DNA of 64,000 bases, taken from the NCBI RefSeq assembly GCF_007655135.1, contig NC_045134.1, forward strand, positions 8,080,982 to 8,144,981. Direction: 5' to 3'. The stretch is from Punica granatum (taxonomy: Eukaryota > Streptophyta > Magnoliopsida > Myrtales > Lythraceae). Position 1 is the first letter of the stretch; the number at the start of each line of letters is the position of its first letter. Below the pieces are notes generated by a model. That model did no database searches and was not told the DNA's origin. It saw only the letters and a list, made by a program, of their open reading frames with translations. Both the position numbers and the translations under genes were made by a program. Positions 35,863 to 47,404 of this stretch are shown here, piece by piece.

Positions 35863-36511
35863 TGTTGGGTATCCCTCCAATTTGGAGGAAGTTGGGCTCA
35901 AATTGTATTGGGCTTTTTATCGGGCTTTAATAGGCCCAAGAACCCACTATTGTTAGGGTTTATTTTTCAGAAAACCAGTTGAGGAATATGGCAGCAGATC
36001 AGCACAGAATAACAGAGAAGAACAGAGCAGAATTCGGATCAACAGGGGCAGCGCGCAGCTAGAGATCAAACCTCGATCGGGACGTCAAACGAACTCCGAT
36101 TGGGACGAAATTTTGACAGCTGCTTCACAACACGTGGGGCTAAGTTCTGAACGGTCAGAATTTCTATTTGAGCTCTGTAGGTGCTGTTTCAGCTGACTTT
36201 GTGAACCACCCGGTGTGGGTGACGAATTTAGTGTTTGGGGGATCCAAGAGAGTGTTTCTCTTGAGTTTGGTGATCCAAGGGTTTACCCTTGATGAAAGAC
36301 ATTGTATATAACCTTCATTCATAGTGGATCGTTGATTCGGAGTTGGTCCCGTGGTTTTTCCCTATATCGGGGTTTTCCACGTAAAATTCTTGGTGTTCTT
36401 TTCGTTTACTGCTTGTTGGTTGATTTGATTAGTTCCTATCTCGATTACACTAGTAGGGGAGGAAGATTAATCGCTGTGTTATTGTTTGGTTGAGTACATC
36501 CCTTCCCAACA
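35863..36511 (+). repeat. 3' LTR of the Copia element
   Basis: 649 bp, the same ends as the 5' LTR, followed by the second ACAGT at 36,512-36,516. Confidence 0.95.
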
Positions 36512-36516
36512 ACAGT

Positions 36517-37780
36517 TCTTATAATTTTCTTGGCAAGACGAAGGCCATGCACTAGAGATTGAGTACGGAGTGCAGCACAGCTTGAATAAGCTGCGACCTC
36601 TCAACGAAAGATAACCTTTTACCTATCAAACTATTGCATTTACAATCCCTTTCCCTCCATTCGAACATAGGATTAATTTTGTGTCCCACCAAGGAGGCAT
36701 TCTTACGTGCAACACGAAAACATACATTACATGCCTTACTTGAATCTCCCTATGTTGATAATTTTGTTCATTCCAATTTAAATCATCATGCCATTTCACC
36801 TATGAAGCATTAGAGGCGACCGAGAGATTCCATCATGGCACAGTTTACTAAAGTTGATGCCCGTTCCTTCAATTCGAATACGATCGATCATTATTGATAA
36901 CATATAGCAAACCCTAATGAAGTGACAGAGGGCGCCGAAGTGGACGGCAGAAAGAAACAGGAAACTCTACTCATTTCTCTTTCACCCATGAAAAGTTCAC
37001 TCGATGGCCAAAATTCAAATTCCGTCGTCTATTTATTTGAACATCATAATTAGGAAATTTGGCCTGCTGAATAACCCGCGAAAGACGAAAGCAACCCGAT
37101 TTTGAGGAATGGATGTCGGGTGTAATTAAATAAGGCGAGATGAAGCATCATCTTTCCTCCTCCTCTAACCTGATCGCTCAGCAATATGATCACTTGGTGA
37201 CTTCCTGTGCTCTGCTCGGTTGTGTTGCTTTTCTTCTGACCATGCGTTGCCAGATATTCTTAACCTCCTCCAACCAAACCGGTGTCACCGAGTAATCACC
37301 CGCCCCTTGCTCGACATTATAGTCTACCCTTGGGAACAGGTTTGCGGCAACAAAACATCCAAGCCAAAAACAAGCCCCCAACAGAATCAATACGCAATTT
37401 CTCTTCCCGATGATCTTGGCCCAAGCGCTACTGAGGATAAGCTTTAGGCTGAATTAATTAATTTAGCGTGAGAAAAACCTATACGAGCTCAGGAACTAAC
37501 TTGCTCTCAGTGGTCGATTAACCCTGCTGAACCTTCCGAATCATTCGCGTGCAAGAAGGTTTTTCTACATGATTTCAATCTTACTCTACCTAATTCCCTC
37601 ATCAAAGGCATGTTAGATTGTGTGCATCTGTATTCATCCGATACTGGAGTCAAGTAAGTGCAATAGCAACTAGTTTTACAGACATCACAGTGACAACATT
37701 GAGGGTGAGAGGGGAGGAGGCACTCAATTATATACTGGCTAGCATGAGGACCGACTCGTACGACACCTTCCGATATGACA
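36517..37780. other. Stretch after the Copia element, no clear gene
   Basis: Only short ORFs. The minus-strand one at 37,390-37,190 (66 codons) has a hydrophobic N-terminus and could be a terminal exon of the unrecognised ORF at 37,782-38,297, but no splice connection is convincing. Confidence 0.45.
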
Positions 37781-37781
37781 G

Positions 37782-38297
37782 TTACAACACAACTCCCCTC
37801 CTTGGTCTGAGCCAGACCTTTGCATAAGGAATATCATGATAGGGATGATTAGCTCGCATGAAGATGCTGATGGTCATACCTCCGCCCTTTGAGGAGGGCC
37901 GACAGAAAGCATGGGTTACCGCCCTATCCCACTTCAAGCCATGCACCTCCAAGTTTGCAGTCACTCTCCTGAGAGACAAGCCATAGATTAACCAATAAGC
38001 AGCCACGTCAATAATCAAAAGAGTGTTGCCACCCAAAGGAATTAGGTTCCTCCGGTAGGTTGGACACGGACATATGGGGAATCGGCAGTCGAACATATCC
38101 CCGTAGTTCTGTTCCACGTCATATGAAAGGAGGAGGCTTTCAGGAAGAGGACTATTCTGCATAATAAGCTTCATGCCACCTGCAGTCAGGGCCTCGGTAG
38201 TGTTGGTGCTGTCCCAGCGAAAGTAAGCAACTACGCTTCTAAAATTACATCCAAAGATGTGTCCTGGACTGCTCGAACTGTCTCGATTTCGTATCAT
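37782..38297 (-). CDS. Unrecognised ORF, possible exon of a hypothetical gene
   Basis: An open frame of 171 codons with ordinary amino-acid composition, several Cys (DCRFPICPCP) and a hydrophobic stretch (GNTLLIIDVAAYWLIYGLSL). I do not recognise a family. Minus-strand ORFs upstream (38,574-38,341, with the hydrophobic HLSVTIFLGLGAWSM) and downstream (37,390-37,190) hint at a multi-exon membrane protein gene or its remains, but I could not connect them with in-phase splice sites. It may equally be a chance ORF. Confidence 0.3.
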   Translation of the reverse strand: MIRNRDSSSSPGHIFGCNFRSVVAYFRWDSTNTTEALTAGGMKLIMQNSPLPESLLLSYDVEQNYGDMFDCRFPICPCPTYRRNLIPLGGNTLLIIDVAAYWLIYGLSLRRVTANLEVHGLKWDRAVTHAFCRPSSKGGGMTISIFMRANHPYHDIPYAKVWLRPRRGVVL

Positions 38298-38699
38298 AGA
38301 TCACGATCCAAGAACGATGCTTCCCAGTGCCTCAGAAGATTTATAACCTGCCATCATCATATGGGACTCCTAGGGGCTCAAGTCGTGGTCCCTTCATGTT
38401 AGGACCCATGCTCCATGCTCCAAGTCCAAGGAAAATCGTTACTGATAGGTGTAGTCGGTAATGACACAGACCACAGCCAAGCCGAGCACCGGAGGGAGCG
38501 GTCCTTCTTGTTGGTGCAAGGATAAATGGTCTCCTCGAACTGCATTCCTCCAAAGAGAAACGAGGAGTGGCCAACTTGGCATGACCTGAACGGAAGGGGA
38601 GTTACTCAAGCTTTCCTCCCCCAAGAGAAGCAGCAGCATGAAGTGTAGTCAGATCATGATCACCGTCATCATCCAAATCTCATCGAAGCTTGCGAAATG

Positions 38700-40920
38700 C
38701 CAAAGGTAATCCTCCTTTTCTATTATTTTATCATCGGAGAATTCGACAGGAGAAGGAGGACGCATTAAAAGCACACACTAGCGTATGATAACTCCCTCCT
38801 GCTGCTGCTGCATTCCTTCTGATGGAACGAAAATGTCTCCTGCATTCATTCATATATCAATCGGGAAAGCCACACACCAGTTGGTCGGTTACGCTATCAT
38901 CATCAAATCAATCAATTAAAATAGAACCCGACCATCCCAATTGCATTATCAGTCAATCAAAAAACTTTAGGATTTTAGGGTTATGTCGTAGGCAGGCAAG
39001 AGCAAGAACTGAGACCAAGTAAGTGCAAGGCAACTGAGATCAGTCTACTCCACTCCCCTCCACAACAAAAATATGAATATAATAACCCAAAAAAAAAAAG
39101 GCAGGGGGACCAAAAAATTTGAAATTTTCGCTCCCCTGGCTGCTATTTACATCACCATCACCATCAACATCGTCGTCGTCGTCGTCGTCATCATCAGGAG
39201 GGGAATACTAATTCGATTGCAAATCTTTACACACATATATACATACCAACACACAATACAAAATCCTAAAATGAATTTTTTCACCTGCTGACGTCTCTCA
39301 CTGCAGCTATATCTAGCTGGGGAAGAGAACCCGTTCGTTCAGGGTTTATCTTCGGTGAATGTGAGATTACTCTTTCCCAAAATACAGGGTACTTGGACCT
39401 GCACGCCCCTATCAAATTCTCTCTCGCCCCCATCCCTGATGGCCTGATCCCATCCCATCCTTATTTCTTTGCCAGCTTTCGTGTCCTTTCATCAAGTTCC
39501 CCTCTGTCCGTCCTCATCCTCATCCCCACCCTCCACCGAGCCTACCGAACCCTGATCTGATCATCCCAGCAATTGCAACTTCTTCTACCTTCAGGGCCGT
39601 GCCCTGGCCGATAAAATTCTGGGCAAAAATTGGCACGACCCAAAAAATGATTTTATCTTTTGTCGCTTGTTCAAGTCAATAGTAGATCTTTAACATATTA
39701 TCTTCTTAGGTGCATCTCAACGTGAAAATATGATTTAATAAATGGCATACCCATCTCAACGAAGTTTCATGACAATGACTATGATTGTTTCTACATGAAG
39801 TACAAGGGTATAGAATGAAGGATCCTTCCTAACCAAAGAAATTGTTCTCCTACAAATCAGAAATCCTGAGATTCCATGGATTTGGGAGTTATGGCATGAA
39901 TTCTAGGAAAACAAAGGAACGAGTTGCCTAGGAAAAGAAAGACTGTGGATGCTGAAGTTCAGTTTTAAGGCTGTCTCCCATTGAACAGGGTATATTCTTA
40001 CATTCAACACTGGAAAGAAATGTGTTACATTGTGCTCTTGAATCTCCGTTCTTATGAACATGTGTTTCATTGCGTTCTCCTCGTCCTTCCCCCTCTTCTT
40101 TCCTCCGCTTGATCCTGACAACAAGGGGTTTTTTCCCTCTTTTTTTCTCTGCTTGATCCTGACAACAAGGTGCCGACGGTAGCCCTTGATGATAGATCCA
40201 TAAGGACTATCCCCGACCTTCTTGGACTAGGAAGACAATGACATTCCTCAACCACGGAAGGCACTACCAAATCCACATTGTAAGCTCCAAGGATATACAA
40301 GTGAATATCCTTTTCCCCCAGGCAAGTGCATGCTGATCTTATCTCAGGCTTGCAAGGACAAGCATCGATCTGCTTGTCCCTCGTATAAAGTCGGCGAGCT
40401 TCCGGAGCTGGTATAGCTCCAACGAAAGCAAGCTGCCTGGCTTTTTTTCTTTTCCTCTTAATACATATATAAATTATAATGTGATAAAAATATATAGTTG
40501 ATGGAATTTGAAGAGAGAAGATCATTGGAATCAAAGTTTCTATAAATGAAATAAACATAATGCTGAGGTCTTAATGGCTTCTTTGGAATGAGAAATTTGA
40601 AGTAAAAAATGCAGCCTTCCGGGGAGGATGTTATTTTCTGATTTCCTCCAACTATCCAATGTCGTCCGTAACTTTGTCCAACTCCTACTCCGATGGGAGA
40701 CCAGCCATTTTTCTGGAAAAGATTTACACCGAAAGCAATGGAACATATAGACTTCTAGTCTACATTTTAGAGTAGAACTCAGGTGTACATCTGTTCACAT
40801 ACAGATTTGAGACTACAACTCGATAATACAAAGCACATTCTCAAAACATAATCCAGGTTCGACGCATCAATGCTAACAAAACTAAGAGTTAGAGAGTGGG
40901 CATAAGGATATAACTCATGC
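38700..40920. other. Non-coding or unresolved stretch with a CGT microsatellite
   Basis: Contains (CGT)n at about 39,171-39,189 and a near-direct repeat 'gcttgatcctgacaacaagg' at about 40,108 and 40,152. A minus-strand ORF at 40,558-40,067 (163 codons, Cys-containing) has no recognisable motif; I cannot assign a gene. Confidence 0.5.
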
Positions 40921-40928
40921 TATGCCAA

Positions 40929-41261
40929 TCATCGCTTCTTAAACCCGTATTTCTTACGTTCATAGAACAGATCCGTCTTTGCACTACCTAGGTTAACAAT
41001 CTTCGGGCACCCATCTCGATCCTTCTCCTGCTGCGTGCACTCCTTACAGTAGTAGGCATCAGAGATCCCCACTCCTCCGCAGATAACGCAACGGCCCTGA
41101 AATGACCCATAGTTGCATTCATCGCAGACCCGAACAAGCGTGCAGGGACGGACATATGAATCACAGATCACACACTTCCCGTCGCACTTCTCACAAAGCC
41201 GTCCAATGGCGATCCCTGGTTGCTTCCTGCACATGATCAAATCAGGATGGTGCTTGGCCAT
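40929..41261 (-). CDS. PHF5A: PHD finger-like domain protein 5A (SF3b14b, Rds3 homologue), 110 aa
   Basis: A small core subunit of the SF3b complex of the U2 snRNP; with SF3B1 it forms the pocket that holds the branch-point adenosine during pre-mRNA splicing in the nucleus. The single coding exon begins [20 protein letters not shown] and ends KYGFKKR. Its cysteines sit in CxxC pairs ([30 protein letters not shown]) that bind zinc in the family's knotted fold. 110 aa is the family's usual length, and the sequence looks essentially unchanged from other eukaryotes. An intronless coding region is usual for the plant gene. A leader intron probably lies upstream: there is an acceptor-like 'gtgcag' on the minus strand at about 41,300, and a likely first exon near 42,400-42,600. 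Confidence 0.97.
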   Translation of the reverse strand: MAKHHPDLIMCRKQPGIAIGRLCEKCDGKCVICDSYVRPCTLVRVCDECNYGSFQGRCVICGGVGISDAYYCKECTQQEKDRDGCPKIVNLGSAKTDLFYERKKYGFKKR

Positions 41262-42650
41262 GATTGAGGAGCCCTCGGTTTAGAGTCAGATCTTGAAGCT
41301 GCACATGAAAGGACCAAGAGAGCACTAAGCAGAGTTCCAGTAATGACCAGAAGGGCACGAAAAATGCACTAAAGCAGATAATCAGAAAAATCTTGTAAAA
41401 CAAAGCCATATTCATTTCACAAACAGGGCATGAAATTCCAATCTGTACCATTCTCAATTGTTGCAAATTACCAGAAGATTAGAGCAAATCCACAACATAA
41501 TAAAACCGAATGCAAACTATAGACCAACTCCCAGTACTCAAAAGCCGATTACACCTCCCATCCCAGGAAATGTGAAGTTAACTGATTCCCCACAACTATG
41601 GGTTGGGTAAAGACCTAGAGAAGCCTATATGGACTCGGTCAAGAAATTGCAAAGATCATCTATGCACAACTGGACTCATAAGGTAGTCTGGAAGACGATA
41701 ACGGCAAAGAGAATACAGGCTCCGAGCAACAGCCACCATCTCAGGCAATTAATTGCACCATGCTTCAACATTCAACTCAAATGTATCATTGAGTCTCCAC
41801 AGAACCAGGTATCCTGTATTTTTCATGCTACCCTAACCACCATTTGCACTTTTTCTCAGGTCATAAAAGTCTCCTGAATTTCCTCAGAAACTAATGATAA
41901 TCCCATCAGATGAATCGCATTTATATCTAAGTAACCTGTACAAATAGATGGAGTCGACTTCGATTCCCAGCAAATATGGCAACATGAAGAACTATTCCAA
42001 TTTTGCACGACACGCATTGGGTGCAACTGATCATAGAGTAAGCAACAAATGAACACACAGATGGTAACAGAAGGACCGAACAAGATGCTCAGCAGCACTG
42101 CCTGACCAGACATTCAACAAAAAAGAAAATTGTTTTTTTCTTTTCTGTTCCTGTCAATATACCTCTGGTTCATTGTTAGCCACAACAGACAGTGGAAAAA
42201 TCAAAATCTTTCCTCTTCAGCTCACGCATTGATTCAGATGACCCCTGTCCCACAAAGAAAGAACTAACCGACCCAGCTCCACAAAAAAAAACCCCAAAGA
42301 TCCCCAAATTCCAGTAAAAAAATTGGCATAGGAAACCGGGAAGGGCAAGCAAAGGAGAGACCCGAGAGGAGTGAGTAAGAGAATTACGGAAACTGAGCGA
42401 AATCCAATCCCCGGTCAAGAGTTTCCCGCTAAATCGAGGGAAATTGGGGGCAGTTTGTCGATTTTCTCTGGACTGGAGAAGCAGCAGCTCGTCGAAGTGC
42501 GGACGGAGGCCTGGCCAGAGTAGCAACCAGAGCTGGTCGAATGGTGCTTGAGAGGCGGTCACTGAGAGCCCGAAGGACGGGAAAGGGGATGGATGAGCAA
42601 CAAAGAGCAGAAACTTCTCGACCCTTCTCCTTCTATTCCACTTCCACCGT
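41262..42650 (-). other. 5' leader, probable leader intron and promoter of PHF5A
   Basis: No coding sequence. The minus strand from about 42,600 downwards looks like a plant 5' UTR, rich in pyrimidines and purine blocks. An intron down to about 41,300 would place the ATG close to the start of exon 2. An (AT)n run at 42,653-42,671 lies just upstream and could contribute a TATA-like element. Exact start and splice sites are inferred. Confidence 0.45.
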
Positions 42651-42652
42651 CA

Positions 42653-42671
42653 ATATATATATATATATATA
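42653..42671. repeat. (AT)n microsatellite
   Basis: Nineteen bases of uninterrupted AT alternation just upstream of the PHF5A leader. Confidence 0.9.
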
Positions 42672-42799
42672 CGTACATGGATATTGGAAAATGATATCCG
42701 TGCCGAGTTGAATTAGCCGACTTCTGCCGAATGTGAGAGGTTGTTAGAGCATTGCCACTGAACTTTGAACTTATTACGTCCTAATGCCACTCACCCATT

Positions 42800-44495
42800 G
42801 GGAAAAAGGATCCTTTGAGAATAAATTAATAATTTGATTCTCAAAAAATGCATGTTACATTAAATCTGACCTCAATAAATTTTTTATATCAAATTAAACT
42901 TTGAGAGATTAAGTATATATCAAATTGAACCTAAAATATTAAGTATACATCAAATCCGATATCAAGAAATTTTTTATATCAAACTGAACCTTGAGAGATT
43001 AAGTATGCATCAAATCCAACCTTCCATTAGAATAATATCAAAAAATAGATGGAAAAATCTGGTCTGACATTCAACAGCTAATGTGATATTATTTGATTGT
43101 TTTCTTCCATCATATTGCCCCTTCCCATTGCTTTCTAAATCCAGTCATAAAATGTATTTACAAACAAACCAGTAAGCATAAAGATTTGCAAAAGCAAAAC
43201 TAAATGGGAAAATACATGCTATTTTCTCATTAAAATCAAAGTTGGACACCAAAGAAAAAAAAATCACAGCAGCAATTGAGGCAAGACTCGATTAAAACAT
43301 TTGCATTTAAAGGAATAGAAAACTCGTCTCTTGCTTACATCTCCTATGAAAACAATAGTACTGTTAATGAATTAACATGGGATTCATCATCACTGGAACA
43401 ATTGAAAAGACTACTAGATAAACTGACATCATTGTTCCAAATTGAGACAAAGTCCAAAATATTGATACATATCCACCAGAAAAAGATTACCCAGACATCA
43501 AGAGAGAATGAGAAAGGAAAAAAGAAAAAAGGAGTTGGCAGAGCACATGCATATTTTTATACATAAGAGAAGTATGTCTTGATCGTCATGTTGACTTCAA
43601 GTAGAGCACCATGAAGATGCAAATGAAGATACCTGTGGAGCCACATCAGAAACACAAAAAAGACGATGAACAGATCTTATGGCCGATCAAATCACAACAT
43701 TATGCCAAAACACAATCGACATACATGCAATCGTCAAGAAGAAAGACGAAATCCTCCCATAAATCCACATTTTGGGCAGAGAAAGCTAATCGGCAACGAA
43801 ACAGTGGCAATCAACACGAAAATGGAGCGGACAAGATGGGCCTCGAACATAGAGGTGCGACAGAAAAGCACGCAGGGACACAAGATACAGTCAGGCAAGA
43901 CAAAGCATTGAGAGCTAGAGGCAAGGAGAGAGAGGGTGACAGAGAGATTACGACGACAGCGATTAGCGAGACTACGCCAAGAGCACCAGTGATTGAAGAG
44001 GACGCATCGGGAGAATGAAGTTTTTTCCGCCTCTGATTAAAAAGTAAGGGAACTGTAGGAAATATTTTTTTTTAAGCCAGACAGAAATGGAGAACAAAAA
44101 AAATGAAAGAAAACAATCAAACAATGTCACATCAACTGTTGAATGCCAGATCAGATTTTTCCATCCATTTTTTGACGGCATTTTGACGAAAGGTCGGATT
44201 TGATGTATACTTAATCTCTCAAGATTCAATTTGATGTAAAAAGTTTCTTGATGTAGGATTTGATGTACATTTAATCTCTCAAAGTTCAATTTGATATACA
44301 CTTAATCTTTCAAGGTTTAATTTGATGTAAAAAATTTATTAAGGTCGAATTTGATGTGTACTTAATCGCTCGAGGTTCAATTTGATGTACACTTAATTTT
44401 TCAATGCTCAATTTGATGTAAAAAATTTATTGAAGTTAAATTTGATGTATCACGCATTTCTGGATGGCCGAATTACTAATTTACTCTTTGAAAAA
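42800..44495. mobile_element. Pack-MULE-like element: long repeat-bearing inverted arms around about 1 kb of other DNA
   Basis: The left arm (about 42,800-43,111) and right arm (about 44,097-44,495) are inverted copies made of tandem variants of 'caaattgaaccttgagaga' plus a unique inner part ('ttgaatgccagatcagattt' against 'aatctggtctgacattcaa'). The right arm has more repeat units. The interior (43,112-44,096) has no transposase. Its minus strand looks like pyrimidine-rich leader sequence of a normal gene, and its plus strand has an open frame at 43,611-44,018 (135 codons, basic). Long arms plus unrelated cargo fit a non-autonomous Mutator-like element carrying captured host DNA. Target duplication not resolved. 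Confidence 0.7.
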
Positions 44496-44639
44496 AAAAT
44501 TCTAATAAATATGTAAGACTGGATTTAAATGATTAGATTTTGTGACTTTCAAAGTTAAACTGTTCTTGTTTTCTTAGTTACCATAATTTCGTAGAATTAG
44601 TCTTTCTAAATAATCAGATGAAATGCCAGCATGTATGTT

Positions 44640-45800
44640 GGACATGGACGTACTGGCTTGAATTTTATTTAACGAAGTCATTTCTCATTTCACAATTTTC
44701 ATTGCATCTTTCTCGGTAGGCATTTCGTTTTTATTTTGATTATTTCTATCGTTCTTTGAAAAGTTTTGAGATAGCTCATGAAACTAAGTCGTTTTTCAAG
44801 TGAAATTGCTTCTTTAAAAGCTCAAAGGTCGTTGCTTAAAGTTCATCCATTAGTAATCATTACTTATAAGATATATCTAATTTATATTCTTAAATTATCT
44901 TTCCAACTTCTATAATCGAGATGTTAATATAATGATGAGACACTTGTTATGTCTGTATTTATGGGGATCGGTAGGTCACTCAATAAGAAACTTGTTTTAT
45001 CCTAAGTGGCTCTTTCAAGCTTGGTCTTCTTAATCTTTATAGACTGCACATGGATGCATGGACTAAACTTATTAGGTTGAACTCTATTTAAAGGAATTAT
45101 TTATCTCTTCACAAATTCCAACACTTCTTTCTTTTAAAGTTGGCAATTATTTTTTATTTTTGTCAATTTTTATCGTTCTTTGGAAGGTTTTGGGATAACT
45201 ACTGAAAGTAAGTCGTTTAAAAACGAAATTACTTCCGTAAAAGTACAAAGGTCGTTAAAGTTCATCCATTAGTAAGCATTACATGTAGCTAGCTTATATT
45301 CTTTAATTACTATATGTCTTTCCAACTTCAATAAGCGAGATGCCAACACATTGATGACACAGTCGTCACATCTTTATTCTTAAGGACTCGAAAGATCAAG
45401 TAGGAAAAAATTTGCCTTGTGCCTGTCTTACATGGCATGCTCCTAAGTTTTCTCTTGGCTTTTATATATTGTCTATAAATTCTTTTTATTTTTATTGACT
45501 TCTATAATTTTGTAAAAGGTATTGGGATTATAACTAAAAGTGGATGGTTTTTTAAGCGAAATTACTTTTTTAGAACTTCCAAGGTCGTTACTTTAAATTC
45601 ATCTATTAGTCCATTACATATCCTTCAATTAGTTTATGTCTTTCTAACTTGCATATGCAAGATGCCAAGTGCCAACCTAATAATGAGACACTCGTCGCAT
45701 CTTTATTCGTATGAAGTTGAAAAATCATGCTATATGAAAAGCTTTTCTTATCTTACATGGCATGTTCCTGAGTTTCGTCTTTTAACTTCTGTATATTGTA
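44640..45800 (+). repeat. Three degenerate tandem repeats of about 400 bp
   Basis: Units start at about 44,640, 45,050 and 45,470. Each has the same order of motifs: a 'gtcgttttt...aaattacttc' block, 'aaaggtcgtt...agttcatccattagta', 'tctttccaactt', 'cgagatgcca', 'gatgagacac...tctttattc'. The units are AT-rich, diverged and non-coding. They end about 450 bp before the TPD1-like gene's TATA box. Confidence 0.75.
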
Positions 45801-46262
45801 TATAGATTTCTTTGGAAAAATTTTTGTTAGGCTCGCTCACTTATTTTCTATAAGAGTTATGTTGCTTATTGACCATTCTGCAACTAATTATTTTACATGT
45901 ATTCAGTACAGACATAATTAATTTCATTACGCATCTTTTAGAGTAATGTTATTCAAAATTCATATATTCATGTTAAATTTTCATTTCCTATATATGATCA
46001 TAATTCATACAATTTATGACTTCTTTTAATTTGTTTATATATGCTCAATTAATTTCTTTGGAATGTAAATGATTTTTATATCAATTTTCTCATTCGCATG
46101 TATTAGTTTCAATAATAAATCTTAGAAAAAAATTGGTGCATTAATTAATCATTCATATATATTTATTGTCTCCATTATTATATCACATAAAACAATAATA
46201 TTTAGAATAATTAATTTGCATTTATTAACCATATCTAATGCAGATGCATTTAATTCTGACAC

Positions 46263-46271
46263 TATATATAA
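46263..46271 (+). promoter_or_regulatory. Likely TATA box of the TPD1-like gene
   Basis: 'tatatataa' lies 163-171 bases before the ATG at 46,434, leaving a leader of about 130 bases. Confidence 0.55.
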
Positions 46272-46433
46272 TAGGTTCATTCATTCTCGTCCTTATGAAC
46301 CTGCCATGTCCAATCGAATTGCATAGCATTTAAGCTTCAAGCGTCGAGTATTAATAGTATAGAAGACTAGGAGCTCTCGCTTTCCTCGTGACATCGAAAC
46401 TGAGATATAGACAGGGAAAAGGAATTAGTAAAC

Positions 46434-47404
46434 ATGTCAAACCTCGAGAGTTGTCTCATTGCAATTGTCCTCCTATGTCTCGTTGCCAAAGGTAAAGGTT
46501 AATTGCTTGCCTACTCTTTATTTAAAACTTGAATATCTCTGGTATCTCGAAATATCTATGTACGTTATCACTCGTTTCGAGTGGACATGTAAATCTCAAG
46601 CTAAATATCCCCGAGACCATGGTCTTTTGCATTCTCATAACAAAGGCGCATATATAAATCCTAACTCACGGAGCTTTCTCAGTCACGACTTCATCCTAGG
46701 AAAGCTTAAACAAGCATTATGAAATTACTGGGAACGTTGTATTTTTTTTTTAAGTATTGAGAATATTATTAGACAGTGAAAAACAGACATTATATCGTAT
46801 TAGTGTTATGTAATGGAATATATGAAGGCAGACATCGGTATTCGCATGTACCGACCTCGACGTGATTCTTTATTTATTTATTCATTTGATGAATTACGGG
46901 ACGAGAATCCTAAATTTCATTAATAAAAATTAAGCAATACAAAAAGAGGGATGGCTGCTTTATTTTTATTTTTTTTCCGGTGAATTTAATTTTAGGACAG
47001 CCTAAGAAAAGATAATTAATTAACTTTTGGTTATTTCAAAGTCTTTGTACGGAAAACATGTAAATTTGGTTATGGTAACGGATGTTGCAGGTCAAAGTAA
47101 GTGCACGCTGAACGATCTGACGATCGGAACCGTCCGCACGGGGAGGACGATCCAAGGGAAGCCGGAGTGGACGGTGACGGTGACGAACGAGTGCGCGTGT
47201 GCACAGTCCTCCATAAAAGTACGGTGCACTGGATTCAAGTCGGTCGTGCCCACCAACCCGTCCAAGATCCTCCCTCTGGGCGGCACGTGTCTCATCAACG
47301 GTGGCCACCCCGTGGGCCCGGGCTCCACCATCTCTTTCTCCTACGTGTGGGACCCGCCCTTCATCCTGTTGCCAGCCTCTGCCATCGTCGGCCCGGGCTG
47401 TTGA
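46434..47404 (+). CDS. TPD1-like small secreted cysteine-rich protein, two exons, 123 aa
   Basis: TAPETUM DETERMINANT 1 is a secreted ligand of the receptor kinase EMS1/EXS that specifies tapetal cells in anthers; related members act more widely. Exon 1 (46,434-46,491) encodes a short signal peptide (MSNLESCLIAIVLLCLVAKG). Exon 2 (47,091-47,404) joins in phase 1 to give the mature domain. The domain keeps the family pattern: CTLNDLTI, PEWTVTVTNECACAQS, VRCTGF, GTCLING, then ISFSYVWDPPF, ending at GPGC, with six cysteines. The exon 1/2 border in the signal peptide is the usual family structure. Exon 2 is GC-rich in an AT-rich setting. It cannot be told from sequence alone whether this is the TPD1 orthologue or one of the TPD1-homologue/Arabidopsis 'At4g32110-like' members; short length favours the latter. 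Confidence 0.9.

Larger units (their letters stand above)
31178..36511 (+). mobile_element. Full-length Ty1/Copia LTR retrotransposon, 5334 bp
   Basis: Bounded by TG...CA LTRs (31,178-31,824 and 35,863-36,511) and the ACAGT duplication. A primer-binding site follows the 5' LTR ('tggtatcagag', from 31,827), complementary to the 3' end of initiator Met-tRNA. A polypurine tract ('gggagggggag', 35,850-35,860) precedes the 3' LTR. The order gag, protease, integrase, reverse transcriptase, RNase H defines Copia. The LTRs differ by about 13 substitutions and one two-base indel by eye (about 98% identical), so insertion was fairly recent. The reading frame is broken in three places. Confidence 0.97.

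Noticed and set aside
40067..40558. 163-codon minus-strand ORF with several cysteines
   Set aside because: No recognisable domain; the N-terminal part is low-complexity and AT-rich. It covers an internal direct repeat and may be chance.
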